From positions 6,634,001 through 6,698,000 of the forward strand of contig OX467084.1 of assembly GCA_950106755.1 (NCBI GenBank): 64,000 nt of DNA. The letters run 5' to 3'. The translations under genes and the position numbers were made by a program. Source of the stretch: Climacium dendroides. Taxonomy: Eukaryota > Streptophyta > Bryopsida > Hypnales > Climaciaceae. This document shows, in pieces, positions 11,601-22,490 of the stretch. Below the pieces are notes generated by a model that saw nothing but the letters and a program-made list of their open reading frames with translations, searched no databases and was not told where the DNA came from. Every line of letters begins with the position of its first letter. Position 1 is the first letter of the stretch.

Positions 11601-14600
11601 CCAACAAATCCTTCCTAATAGTTTTTAATATAATGTAATAAAGAAGTATTTCTACTAAATCAAATAAGGATCAAACCAAACTCATTACATGAAAGTATTT
11701 TCAAAATAGGTTAGGTAACTAAATAACTTAGAAGCTAAATAATCAAGTCCACTACTAAAACTTGCTCATAACATGATTTAATATCCTTCAAAAGAAGTAG
11801 TCGTCATGAGCTTGTAGTAAATTGTCATAGTGAATTTACTAAAGAGGTTGTGAACGTCACCTCCACCCTTACATTTCAACAAACACATAGCTAGTCAAAG
11901 TTGCCAATGTGAGGTGTCTTCAGTTCACAACATTGTACCACTGCAATTGAAATAGGAAAAACACCCATCAACTCCAATCACAATAGAAAAAAACACTCAT
12001 CAACTTGAAGAGGCTAACAAAAGGTTTCATCTAAATTCTAATACGTTTGATGTCTCACTACTATTATTACTTGATGAAGTTTACTTTAAATTAAATATAG
12101 TAGAGAGATGATGGGACTTTTAATGTAGAAAAATTTGTAAAATAGTGGATGTTATAATTATTATCCAACAAGTTGTGCAATGAACGCATAATAGGTTGAG
12201 GAGGTTGAAGTTTTTTTAATTGATAGAGAACTAGGGGAAGCCATAGATGTTTTTTTATCTACATTGGAGGGCCATTTCAAGCTTGTTCCCCATGTTGAGA
12301 ACCAAGCACTACTGGCCAAAATTAAAACAATAAAATAATAATAATAATTTTTATCTTTATTTTTTATTATTTGATGTGGTAATCGCTTTGCTACATCAAA
12401 TTGGTGCTACAACAAGTTTGCACAATCCAGGAACTTGTAAGAACTCATGGCCCTATAGTCCAATTGAATTTCATCTAATGAGTGCAATACTAGAACCGTC
12501 AATTATAAAGCATAGATTTCCGTACTTGTAATAGTTGAACAAGTCGAAATCCTTTTGCAAAGGTTTGTTAGGAGGGATTAGGAGTATATTAGAGGTTAGT
12601 GCTCATGTTTGTGTTTGGCTTTTTTACACTGAAAAACAATATACCATAAGCACTTGGGAAGGTTCAAGGTAGGAGGTTCATAAATTGTCCATTTAAACCT
12701 ACCTACCCCATCAATGACAGTAATAGATATTTCAAGGAGTATGTCACCCAATTCTAAATAGGGGACACATTTAGAATCTAGTCGATTTAAAGACCTCCTA
12801 CCTTAGTAGGTAAATATATTAGTAGTAACATTAGAAATTTCATCAAAGTTTAGGATGAAAATGATATAAAGTAGTTGATCTATTTTCAACCATTTAAGCA
12901 ATTAGGCATATTTGGAGTGCAGGTTTTTTGAGTGCAAATTTTTTTCCATGTACTAAAATAGAATTTGGAAGGATTGTATATTTTTTTAGAATTTTATTAT
13001 ACAAAATATAATTATTATGAATTTTTTAGTGAAAGATTCTCTTTAACTTGTAATGGTGACATAGATGTTTTAGTTTCTGACCATATACTGCTTGCAAAAT
13101 CAACCAAGGGCAAGTTGCAATATTGATAGCCTTACAACCAATCTAATGCACCACAACTGCTCCTCCACCACAACTTCATGGAAAGAAAGTATAACTTTAG
13201 GGAAAAAAAATAGCCTATATTCTACTATTCTAGAAATGGCTAAAAAATTAGTATTGGAAATTCCTTAAAAAAGCGATGGGTAAACTAACACTAGTGTCAC
13301 CTAATGATAATTACGAAGGTACAAGTCTTGAAGAGCCACACTATTGTTTAGGCTTTTGTCTTGGTTTTGTTTGGCTGCCCTCTTCCAAAATCAACCGCCT
13401 TGCTTTTGAACCTTGCCTTTTTTTTAAAGATCGCTCATTTTGTGATACTGAAGGAGGGAAGAATTGCTCTTATATCACCAAGCATAGTGCATTAGTTCTC
13501 ATGTGCATTTGGTTTAGTTCTCTTCTAAGTTCTACTATTTAGAATAAATTTTATTTCAAAATTACTTTAATGCTGTTGTACCCCTATTTAAGCATGTTTA
13601 GCATGTCTTTGGGCATTTAGGGGTTAAAAAGCAAAAGATAGCTACAAACGATGATAGTCATCATGCTTAGAAGTTGCATGTTTAAGTTATGAAGTTATTT
13701 TGTAGCTTTTGATTAGACTTTCTACAATTATTATATAATGATGTCAATTATTGCAAATAGAATCAAACATCTTTGAACATTGCATATTTAAAATAAGGTG
13801 GATATTTTAACTAAGTAAAAGGTTGTGCTATATATTCATTGCAATTGTATATGCTTTTATGGTCTTAACATTATGATAGTTTCTATAGGATTAATAGCTA
13901 ATTTTATAAATTAGTCTACCTTCTACAACTATTTCTACTAGATATTGTATTTTCCACTTTTTGTCTTAGAATCGTAGTTCCATGTGCACTTTGGGATAGA
14001 AATTGATTGTCAATAATTGTGACAAAGTTGACCTAAATTTTTAGATTATTTTCACTTAGATGAAAAGCAACTGTTACAAGAAAATATACAAGGGATTTAG
14101 AGTTTGGTGTCCCATCCTAAGTCTATGCAAGTAATTCATGCCTCATACAAAAGTTCACTCTCTAAAATATACCAATTCTACGCAAGTAATTCATGCCTCA
14201 TATAGAGATTCACTCTAAAATATGCATTTCCAAAATTAAATTAGGGAATTAATTATTGATTTAAGCCTAAGAGGCATAGTTGTGTTCCCTGACGTGGTGA
14301 CAATTAGACAAACATGACGTCCAATATGTCCAGTAGCCCCTCCATCCGTCTAAAAAAGTCTAATAAAGTCAACTTTAAATTTAACTTTCAAATAACTTTC
14401 AAATAAAACACTCTCTTTCCAATTTTAACATATTAAAGTAAGTTTCATTTTATATCTTATTTGAATTAACACTTGTTATATTCTAAATTTTGAGTCATAC
14501 TTGAAATGAGATTTCTGTGAGCATTTAGCTTTGAAAAAGGCCTTATTAGACATGTTTAGACTAACAAATTGTTGTACAACACTATAATGTCAGACCAACA

Positions 14601-14951
14601 ACACGATACTTGAACCCTGCAATGTGTTGGACAAGACAACTCTACTAAGAGGTCCAACAATAACAAAATTGACAAACATAACACTTACAATAAAGAGAAT
14701 GAAAAACATGACATTTACATGGATTTCTAATATGAAAATTTGACAAATGCACTACTTTTGTGTCCATGAAAAGAGAAAAGTGGACAAATGACTTTTTGTA
14801 TCCAAATTCCATTCTTAGTGTTTGCTAGAATATCCTAATGTATTGTATTCTATTAGTATTGAATATTGACTATGGAATTCTCTAAAAATTCTATTAGTGA
14901 ATATTTTTGATTTCTCCTACAATTCAATCACTCTAAAAATGGTTTGGCGAA
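11601..14951. other. Intergenic, no gene seen; family B repeat at 12900-13160
   Basis: AT-rich. 12900-13160 (GTGCAGGTTTTTTGAGTGCA...TTCCATGTAC...GGAAGGATTGTATA...TTATTATGAATTTTTTAG) matches 55640-55950 read on the opposite strand. An 88-codon frame at 13276-13542 has no recognisable family. 14105-14220 repeats CTATGCAAGTAATTCATGCC/CTACGCAAGTAATTCATGCC about 65 bases apart. Confidence 0.45.
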
Positions 14952-14955
14952 TTAA

Positions 14956-15455
14956 CCCATGAACGCCCAGAGATGGCCTTATTCGTTAAAATGAGACAAT
15001 CTGCACATTTTGAGATTACAACCCTAAAACAGTTATAGTGATTTATCCTCGAGTCGAGGATAAGATGAGCCTGCAACCTTTGAAAAATCAAAGGTTTTTA
15101 TATATATTAATACATTGAAATCTCAACTTACCAAATAGTCTTAAAATTGAACAGTTATTATGATTTATCTTCGAGTCGAGGATAAAAATGAGACTACCAA
15201 AAGTCTCAATATAACAAATATGACCTTAGAGCAAATTTAGTGAAATCTAGACCTTTTTGACTTCAATCTGCTTAAGCTTTTTCCTAAGAAGAGATTCACA
15301 TCATTCAACCGTACCGATTGTTAGTCAAGAGAGACCTGGAGGTTGTGAAAATAAACCATGTCCTTTGACTGTACAACTCAAAAGATTATAGTAGTCAAAG
15401 AAGAATGTTTTTCAAAATGGAGAGGCCAGATTTTGACCTGTGGGACGCTCATGGG
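14956..15455. mobile_element. 500 bp TIR element bounded by TTAA
   Basis: Left end CCCATGAACGCCC and right end (complement) CCCATGAGCGTCC differ at two of 13 bases. Each is preceded outside by TTAA (14952-14955 and 15456-15459). The next bases also correspond loosely (AGATGGCC versus AATCTGGCC). No coding capacity. TTAA target sites with CCC-starting ends are the piggyBac signature; a PIF/Harbinger element (TTA/TAA target) or an unrelated MITE is the alternative. Confidence 0.55.
15042..15186. repeat. Two copies of a TCCTCGAGTCGAGGA palindrome
   Basis: TTATCCTCGAGTCGAGGATAA (near 15045-15062) is a perfect palindrome around one G. A near-identical copy (TATCTTCGAGTCGAGGATAA) lies 125 bases further on. 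Both are preceded by ACAGTTAT..TGATTTAT, so about 40 bases were duplicated. They lie in the TTAA-bounded element and may be protein-binding dyads of it. Confidence 0.6.
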
Positions 15456-15597
15456 TTAAAAAGATCATTCTAGGCCTCCTCAATCCTTGAATTCAGACAA
15501 GGATTTCCATTGATTTTAATTTCCAGCCTTGTGTAGATCTCTCCTCGCACTGGGCTCCTCTAAAGGGCGCTGCTGGTGCAAACGTCGCAGTGTCAGG

Positions 15598-15888
15598 TCA
15601 ATCCAGCATGGTATCATCCCAGCTAGGCTGAACCTCCTCCGCTGTTGGCAAGCGAAGTACCAAAGCTCCGTGGGTGTCAAACGTCGGAGCCAAGTTGGCA
15701 TCACTGGTCAACATGGTGAAGCACACGGGGCATGGCATGGCTTGGCAGGAATTTGTACATGTGGGCCAGCAGAAACAGTGGCCGCAGGTAGTGACCACGG
15801 GATTGGTCGGGGGGCCCGGGGCGCACAGATTGCAAGCCACAACCTGCACCTCCAACAACTGATCACAAACCAAACTCCCGAACTCCAT
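15598..15888 (-). CDS. Orphan RING-finger open frame, probable gene fragment
   Basis: 96 aa from the ATG at 15888. The RING-like core reads ACNLC (C19, C22), NPVVTTCGHCFC (C35, H37, C40), then C44 and CPVC (C53, C56). RING domains bind two zinc ions and usually recruit E2 ubiquitin-conjugating enzymes. The wording (ICxxPPxxPVVTxCGHxFC) resembles the RING inside plant SNF2/RING helicases of the CHR27/28 type as well as small E3 ligases. One spacing is odd: C40-x3-C44 instead of x2. No other exon of a larger protein is visible nearby and transposons flank it, so a fragment is more likely than a complete small ligase. Upstream, CTACAG at about 15905-15910 could be an acceptor. In-frame codons continue upstream without ATG to 16017. 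Confidence 0.45.
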   Translation of the reverse strand: MEFGSLVCDQLLEVQVVACNLCAPGPPTNPVVTTCGHCFCWPTCTNSCQAMPCPVCFTMLTSDANLAPTFDTHGALVLRLPTAEEVQPSWDDTMLD

Positions 15889-16190
15889 GATCGTATGATG
15901 GCTGCTGTAGAAACGCATGCACACAGTGCTACCTAGTAAGTACCTGCTAGCAAGGTACACAGCCGTGTGTTCCGACCTCTTCAATATATTCACTCCCGTG
16001 AGCGTTGGCGATCTCAAGCTCTAAACAAAATTGACTCACACTCTCTAGCTGTAACAATGGCAAGCGCACTGAGAATTCTGACGTCCCAGCTAGTCCCCTT
16101 GTGAACTTCTTGGTGGAAAATAATTGAGATTCATCGGCTGTGAGGCAATGCTGACCTAAAATCTTCAATTAGTTTATCAAAACAGGAAAC

Positions 16191-16457
16191 GGGATACCTG
16201 TAGCAGCGGCGACCTCGGTCGCCATTGCCGGAAGAATGGACGGATGAGTCCGTCCAATAAACGAAGGACATCCGGTCCGCCCCCTCAATGTTCAACATTC
16301 TTTTGTTTTCTTTCATAAACCAAAAGAACAGGATCAATCAACCCCTATCCGTTCGCCGATCTGTCCGTTACCCCGATAAACTTCATCTCTCCCGGCAGGG
16401 GTCGCCCGGTGATTCTCCCGGCGCCATTGGCGAGGTCGCCGCTGCTACAGACTACCC
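16191..16457. mobile_element. GC-rich TIR element (MITE), 267 bp
   Basis: CTGTAGCAGCGGCGACCTCG at 16198-16217 has its exact complement at 16431-16450, giving a perfect 20 bp terminal repeat. Adding outer bases gives GGG-TA-containing ends at 16191 and 16457. Further in, GCCATTGCCGG and CCGGCGCCATTGG also pair loosely. The element is much more GC-rich than its flanks. No clear target duplication was found, so the superfamily (Harbinger, Mutator or hAT type) is open. Confidence 0.65.
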
Positions 16458-16811
16458 TTAGAATGTACTCCTTCAAAGTGTTCGATTCATTCTTAAGTCA
16501 ATAAATCTGATTTCCGATCGATAACGTTCGATGGCGGAGAATGATCCTTCTTTAAATGCGCGGTGTTCCGATACTTTGGCACTTTTCAAACACCCCTTCT
16601 GAAAAGAAAAAAAAGCCATACCTTTCCAAAATTTTAAACCTTGATGTGCAGTACATATATGTCACTGACAATTTTTGACGCTGGAGTCATGATTGATGCC
16701 AATTTAACGAAATTGACCATCTGCTATGAATGATATGGGGGCAATGGGAATTGATGACTGTGCAGATCGAATGCTCTGGTGCATACAGTATATCGTTTCC
16801 CTCTGTTCATT

Positions 16812-17289
16812 CACTAGTGCAAAAGGGTTGTTGAAATGACATTTTGATGTCATTTCAACCTCTCTCAATGTAGATTTTAGATTTTGAATCTTTAAAATGT
16901 AGATTTTACAAACCTACAAAAATGTAGATTTCTCCACTAAATCTATCTGCTTTGGACATAAGTACATTTCTTCACATTCATAGTTTAGAAGAAGAAATGT
17001 AGAATCAAGACTAGACTCTACTCACTATTTATTTCTACTACTTGTCTTCTCCATGGCAATTGTTATGGGATAATGTTTTCTTCTAAAATCTACCAAATTT
17101 ATTGGTTGAAATGACATTAATTTCATTCTTGATTGAAACGTACATAATGGAATCAATTCTTCTTCTAAAATCTACCAAAATGTCAAAAATGTCATTTCAA
17201 CATGGGTGGTTGAAATGACATTTCTCCAAAACATGGTTGAAATGACATTTTTCAAAAAATGTCATTTCAACCACCCTTTTGCACTAGTG
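16812..17289. mobile_element. Non-autonomous CACTA element, 478 bp
   Basis: Both ends read CACTAGTGCAAAAGGGT inward (17 of 17). It is flanked by ATT on each side (16809-16811, 17290-17292), the expected 3 bp duplication. GTTGAAATGACAT recurs in both orientations (about 16830, 16848, 17104, 17189, 17209, 17233, 17262), partly as face-to-face pairs forming hairpins near each end. These are likely transposase-binding sites. No coding frame. Confidence 0.88.
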
Positions 17290-17292
17290 ATT

Positions 17293-18528
17293 CTTTTAAA
17301 TTTCTCATGTTTTGCACGAGATTGCCAAGAAGAATCGATCAAGGGGTGGGCTTCGAGTTGGGTGCCAGCTGCTTGAAGTTTGCATTGAACTGCCCGTCCT
17401 TTGATCCATCATTCACAATTTCAATTGTTTTATTTCTTGCAGTCAAATCTGTTTATTTGGCGTGATGCAGCTCAGCACAAAATTTGTGACATTCAAGCTT
17501 AATAAATTAAGTAGGCAGGACTTCTATACATCTACTCGGTAGTCCGTTTCCACAAGGGCTACTGCAATCCCAGGTACACAATTCTGTAATATAATGATTG
17601 CCTTGATTACAGATGCATTATATTTCAATCTCAAGGGATATATTGTGGGTCAAGCTATCCAACTTTGGGGGCTTTTTAATAAAAATTAAAGTTAAAAAAA
17701 AAATTAATTAATGATTTTCATTTTGCAATGCTACTTTATACTTCCTTGTTTAGATTGGCTTACCTTAAGGGCCTACTCACATTAAATCCCACAATTAATT
17801 GTTGCCATACCCGGTAGAGATGGTCATTATTTCTAGTCAAATAATTAAAAAAATTGAAAAAATAATTTAGGAGACGTTTAAAAGTATAAATAATTCACAA
17901 AATTGAAAATTGAATTTTATTTTCTAGTTTAACTTTGTCATTTATTTAAAAATCTTTTTTTGCCAAGCTTGACTAGAAAAGTTGGCAATAATCAATTGAG
18001 GGACGTAAAGGAACTACTTGATTCTATCAATATACCAACCATTAAAAGCACAATATTCATGGCCAATTCTTCATTTAGGGCTACACATTCAAATCTTAAA
18101 AGTAACAAAATGACCAAACTTTCTACAAACTTATACACAGTGGTGTATTTTAGCATGATTTAAGGGACACCATTGTGCACGATCTCATCTGCCATCCCTT
18201 GGAAAATGACTTGGTAACCCTTCATATTTTTTTAGTAAAACCAAAAAATTATAGCTTATAATAGGATAACTCCCTTCATATTTACCCTACACAACACTCC
18301 ACGCTTAGTTACTATGCCTAGTACACACCTAACAACGCTTCGTCACAAGCCTAAAGCCTACTCATTCCACGATATGCTTTGAGCATCACATGGATAACTC
18401 ACAAATCAAATTCATCAAAGAACATCCTCGGGCACATATCTGCATACAATTGGATACACCTGATGACCCCGTCCACATCCACTTCAGCTTAATTTCACTT
18501 CGACCTGCATGTTTGCTTCCACGGCACC
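17293..18528. other. Intergenic, no gene seen; includes the 3' side of the BTB gene
   Basis: AT-rich. 17310-17470 is slightly richer in GC but has no recognised product. The last 200-300 bases before 18529 are probably 3' UTR of the minus-strand BTB gene. Confidence 0.4.
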
Positions 18529-19821
18529 CTATGCCAGTGCATCTTCTTCAACGGGCCATTTTCTTTTCATCATAGTTATAAACGAGCTTTTGCTCATGAA
18601 TCCGTGGAAGGTAAATCTGCTCTGCTGTAAGACCTCCATCTGCTGTTCTAATGGCAAAGTCAGAAACAAGTCTTCGACAGCTTGTCCAAACCCCCAGGTA
18701 GCAAGGATGTCAATGTGCATGCTGGGGTCAAGAAAAACGTAGAAATACTTCCATTCCTCGAACAGTAACACTCGATCTGGAATTTTCAATAGCAGACGTC
18801 CAGCGACCACCTCTCGGAAAATCAATATCACAAGCTTTGCAAATCGTACCGTAACCCTTTTTGAAGCTGGTTTTTTAGAATCCACATCCTGGCCTGCAAG
18901 AAACATTGGGAAAAAAAACTCCAAATGCAGCAAGCACTCGACCACTTCTTCAGCCACTTGTGTCTTCAATAAGAGCTCCAGTGCCCAACATAGTGCCTTG
19001 AGCTTTTGTTTAAAGCCAGAAATTTTCTCAAGGTCGTAAAGGCTGGAATGCTTACGACAATCCTCATGGAAACCCTCCAGCATTTCCTTCACCTCTTTGC
19101 TCACAATTGCAACCACGTCATTGTCAAAAACAGAATGAAGTTCGCTTTGTCGAATGCCACAGAACAAGTCCTCAAACAAAGACTGAGCACTAGGGAAGCT
19201 CTCTCTATCTAACGTTTCGGTTTTGGAACACAAAGCAATACGGATGCTGTTTGCAATCTGGCGGCTCAACAACTTCTTACGATTGTCCTCGTTTCCACCG
19301 ATCTCCAACCGAGCCACCAGATCCTCGGCCTGGCTTTTGGGAAAATCTGGAGATGATGAGAATTGTCGAATCCTGAGCTCATCCTCCTCAGACCAAAGTA
19401 TGGTTGACAAATACCGACAAATGGAGTTTGCCAATTCAAGAAACTCAATCTGAGACGCGACTTGCAAAAGCTGCAGACTGGATTTGACGTCCTTGAAGTT
19501 TTTACGGAGAGGTGTATACATGCGGGAAAAGCAGTCTGTGTAAGATGCCACTTGCAGCCCGAGGATGAGCTCCAGATTGAATTCCATGGAAGGTGGTTCA
19601 TCTAGATGTGTCCATCTTGTGCTTAAGCAAGCTTGGAAGTACTTGCTGTGTTTCTTCAACCGAGTGGAATGTACCTTTAAGACTGTCAAGGGCTCCAGGC
19701 TGCGAAGGTCGGTGACTTGCTGTTGGTTGATTCCGTTGAGGACGAGGCGAATGGAAACATCTTGATCTGCGTTTACGCCGCCACACCACACTATCATCGG
19801 CGCTGGCTGCTCAGGCTCCAT
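18529..19821 (-). CDS. BTB/POZ domain protein, plant At1g63850-like family
   Basis: 430 aa from the ATG at 19821 (GAAATGG context). The frame stays open ten codons further up to 19851, but likely 3' splice sites at 19835 and 19846 fall inside that stretch, so the downstream ATG is preferred. Layout: a divergent BTB fold at about 30-140 (VLKVHSTRLKKHSKYF; LLQVASQIEFLELANSICRYL), then ILWSEEDELRIRQF, a signature of the plant family that includes At1g63850, At2g13690 and At3g05675, and a helical C-terminal half ending with LPLEQQMEVLQQSRFTF. Some BTB proteins serve as substrate adaptors for CUL3 ubiquitin ligases; this is not shown for this subgroup. The coding part is one exon with no break and looks functional. 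No operon-like neighbour. Confidence 0.85.
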   Translation of the reverse strand: MEPEQPAPMIVWCGGVNADQDVSIRLVLNGINQQQVTDLRSLEPLTVLKVHSTRLKKHSKYFQACLSTRWTHLDEPPSMEFNLELILGLQVASYTDCFSRMYTPLRKNFKDVKSSLQLLQVASQIEFLELANSICRYLSTILWSEEDELRIRQFSSSPDFPKSQAEDLVARLEIGGNEDNRKKLLSRQIANSIRIALCSKTETLDRESFPSAQSLFEDLFCGIRQSELHSVFDNDVVAIVSKEVKEMLEGFHEDCRKHSSLYDLEKISGFKQKLKALCWALELLLKTQVAEEVVECLLHLEFFFPMFLAGQDVDSKKPASKRVTVRFAKLVILIFREVVAGRLLLKIPDRVLLFEEWKYFYVFLDPSMHIDILATWGFGQAVEDLFLTLPLEQQMEVLQQSRFTFHGFMSKSSFITMMKRKWPVEEDALA

Positions 19822-19845
19822 TTCTGTGAGGCTTCTGCATGTAAC

Positions 19846-20066
19846 CTGCATACATGTACCATTGACACATGGGTGTGATCACAAGTTTGATGCAGATTTA
19901 GGACAATCGTTACATTATTTGGCCAAACTGAAAAAACTGCCTTGAGATTGAACCACTGACAGCTAATCCGGAATAATGCCTATCACACGTACAAAGAATG
20001 TTCTAGTTTGGACTCCCTTCCCGACTGTCTTCTAGAGTGAGCACAAAAACAAGGAGAAGTACGTAC
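19846..20066 (-). other. Likely 5' UTR intron of the BTB gene
   Basis: On minus, CGTG|GTACGT at 20067/20066 is a good donor, and TATGCAG at about 19846-19852 is a good acceptor (a second CAG lies at 19835). The upstream exon (20067 to about 20230) is non-coding and rich in CTCTCT, typical of a plant leader. Confidence 0.55.
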
Positions 20067-20257
20067 CACGAGGTAACAAGCTTCTGTGGTGCTGAGCTTT
20101 CGGAGTCCAATCGGTGAAAGATCAACTGAAGCACCGCCGCGGCTAAGTAGCGAGGGAGAGAGAGCCGAGAGGAGGGTGATCTCCTAGCAGAGAGACATGC
20201 GACAGAGAACAGACAGTGAGTGAAATGAAATGGATGAAGAGGGAACGATCAAGCTTC

Positions 20258-20270
20258 TACTCTTATAGTC
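20258..20270 (-). promoter_or_regulatory. TATA box of the BTB gene
   Basis: GACTATAAGAG on minus, about 30-40 bases upstream of a CT-rich stretch (CCCTCTTCATCC) where transcription could start. It is consistent with the inferred leader exon. Confidence 0.45.
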
Positions 20271-21237
20271 TCAAGTCGATTACCGAGGCCTTCAATTCAA
20301 TTCCACCTTCAATTGTTTAAAGTAATAATGTAAACAATCTACAACAAAGGAATTCAAGCCATAGCCTTGTTGCAAGAACTTGATTGAATCAACTATTGTC
20401 TCTTGGATCATTGGATGAGCTGTGATGGAGTTTGATGCATAGTATTGGCTTTCAATTTGCAATTAATATCACATCATTCATTGTTATAAATCAAGTTAAT
20501 TCAAGTGGAGTGCCTTATAATAATATTACTTAGTCACATTTTGGATAAATTATCTGATTTAAATAATCTAAATTTGTTGGATAAAATGCAAAAAAATCAT
20601 ATTATTTGAGATAGTATGAAAATAATGTGGACTATTAATAATATATCAAATTTACCTAAAATACTACTCCATATGAAATAATATAGTAGTGCACATTAGT
20701 ATGATTTGCATGATTGAAAGCTAACATTATAAGTGTGAAGTGCACACTATTATTAATTGAAATAACTTATATTTAGACTTTATCATCAAAAATATTCTTC
20801 AACTAACACTTCTTTTACTTTTGATGAATTCTTTACTATTATCTTTAGGTATCATTTCCTTCTTTTGTTGGAAACTCTTTAAAATAGCATTCCTTTTACT
20901 TCCAAATATCATTTAAAAATAACCTTCGTTTATTTTTGAATATCAAAATTTCTGCATTAAACCATATTGATTGCATGACAAGAAGCTACTCTCTATATAA
21001 ACGCCCTTACTCCACTATTGAAAATAGAAGTATGGTAAAGGGGTGCTTTTGGGCTTAAGAGGGACCAACCTAATTCTATTCAAATTTCTACATCATTATC
21101 ATATATACATGTGGTGTACATTTCCATTATGAAATATATCCTTCGGTAATATGAGGGCGGATTTGAGATGAGAAAGGTGATGGGGTGGTTTATCTTAATA
21201 GTTCCAGTGTGAAATTCCCCAAGCAATTCTATTCTAG
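20271..21237. other. Intergenic, no gene seen
   Basis: AT-rich promoter-side flank of the BTB gene. No open frame or repeat of note. Confidence 0.4.
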
Positions 21238-21261
21238 GCAGAGATGCCATCTCAAAATCTC

Positions 21262-21309
21262 GAAAACGAAGACCTGGTTGATGAAGAAAACGAAGACCTG
21301 GTTGATGAA
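21262..21309. repeat. Tandem duplication, 2 x 24 bp
   Basis: GAAAACGAAGACCTGGTTGA followed by TGAA, repeated exactly at 21262-21285 and 21286-21309. It lies inside the repeat related to 1406-1578, where only one unrelated spacer is present, so it was made at this locus. Confidence 0.85.
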
Positions 21310-21314
21310 GCCTA

Positions 21315-21620
21315 CCTTGTGGTGTAGAGATGTCATGTTGAGCCTTTGTAGTAGGCTTCACAGCGGTAGCTTGCTACAACACAGTCATGCAAACCCATCC
21401 TTACATGGGGGTGAATAGAATGGGGATTATTCTTGCCATGCCTCCAAATTTTTTCTTGTCTATCAGTCCTTGTGGCGTAGAGATGTCATGTTGAGCCTTT
21501 GTAGTAGGCTTCACAGCGGTAGCTTGCTACAACACAGTCATGCAAACCCATCCTTACATGGGGGTGAATAGAATGGGGATTATTCTTGCCATGCCTCCAA
21601 ATTTTTTCTTGTCTATCAGT
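21315..21620. repeat. Tandem duplication, 2 x 153 bp
   Basis: Units 21315-21467 and 21468-21620 are nearly identical (one visible difference, GGTGTAG versus GGCGTAG), so the duplication is recent. Each contains the GTAGCTTGCTACAACACAGT block that is single at 1476-1578. Confidence 0.9.
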
Positions 21621-22490
21621 TCTTGGGCCAAGGAGAATTGCCCCCCTTAGAGCCAGGCTCCATTGAGGGCCCGAAGGTCCAAAACCTAGAGGTCCGGGAG
21701 GGCTCCATCAGGTTTTCAATTCTCCTTGGGCGCCTGGCTAGTCTGGGCCTTACAAATCGGAATTGCAGGGCCGGAGGGTTTGGAAGGCAAGCTCGGACAC
21801 CCTTTTTAAATGAAATTAGTGCATATTATATGTTTTTGTTTTTGTGTGCATTTGGGTTTTATTATTAAAAGATTGTGATTTTTCCAACCGTCTTGCATGC
21901 ACCATTGAAAAGTTTTCCAAAAGAAGGCTTCATAGACTTTATTTCATGATGTTTTGACATGATGTAATTATTATTTACGAAATCCTAAATCCAAATTTTG
22001 AAAAAATCTAATATAGATTTCTTTGATTGTATAAGTAGTTCATTTCAAAAACAAATAATCCCAACAGTATTCAATAATCTCAAGGGCTAATTTCTAAATC
22101 ATTTTTCATTTTAAAATCATTTAAAAATCATTTAAAAACAATTTCCATTTTAAAATAATTTTTAAAACATTTTACATTTTTAAATAATTTTTAAAATAAT
22201 TTCCATTTTTAAATATTTTTTAAAACATTTTCCATTTTTAAATCATATTCCATTTTTAAATAATTTTCCATTTTTAAATCATATTCCATTTTTAAATAAT
22301 TTTTCATTTTAAAATCATATTTAAATTTTTAAAAAAGAGGGACAGCCTTTCAAAGAGGGGTCACTACAAAAACTTGGTTGTTGGCAAGCAGATGGTAGCC
22401 CCTGGTCCAGATCGGAGGTCCGAGCCCCCGTCCAAGCTCTGGACCTCCGGGGGACAATAGAGCCCGGCTCTCATTACTCCAGTGATCCTT
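21621..22490. repeat. GC-rich patches flanking an AT-rich short tandem repeat
   Basis: 21630-21800 and 22375-22485 are GC-rich and share GAGGTCCG/GGACCTCCG words in both orientations. Between them, 22080-22330 is a run of CATTTTTAAATAAT(T)TTC-type units of about 20 bases. The second patch starts CACTACAAAAACTTGG and ends CAGTG, resembling CACTA-type ends, but no target duplication is visible. No gene. Confidence 0.5.

Noticed and set aside
13276..13542. 88-codon plus-strand frame
   Set aside because: No domain, repeat-rich AT context, adjacent to a family B repeat.
16238..16275. Hammerhead-ribozyme-like GGATGAGTCCGTCC followed by ACGAAGG
   Set aside because: The core CTGATGA and GAAAC words are not both present (CGGATGA and CGAAG instead). 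The GGACGGA/TCCGTCC stem explains the resemblance.
22363..22485. Small CACTA element starting CACTACAAAAAC
   Set aside because: The right end (CACTGGAGTAAT as complement) matches only in the first four bases and the flanks give no 3 bp duplication.
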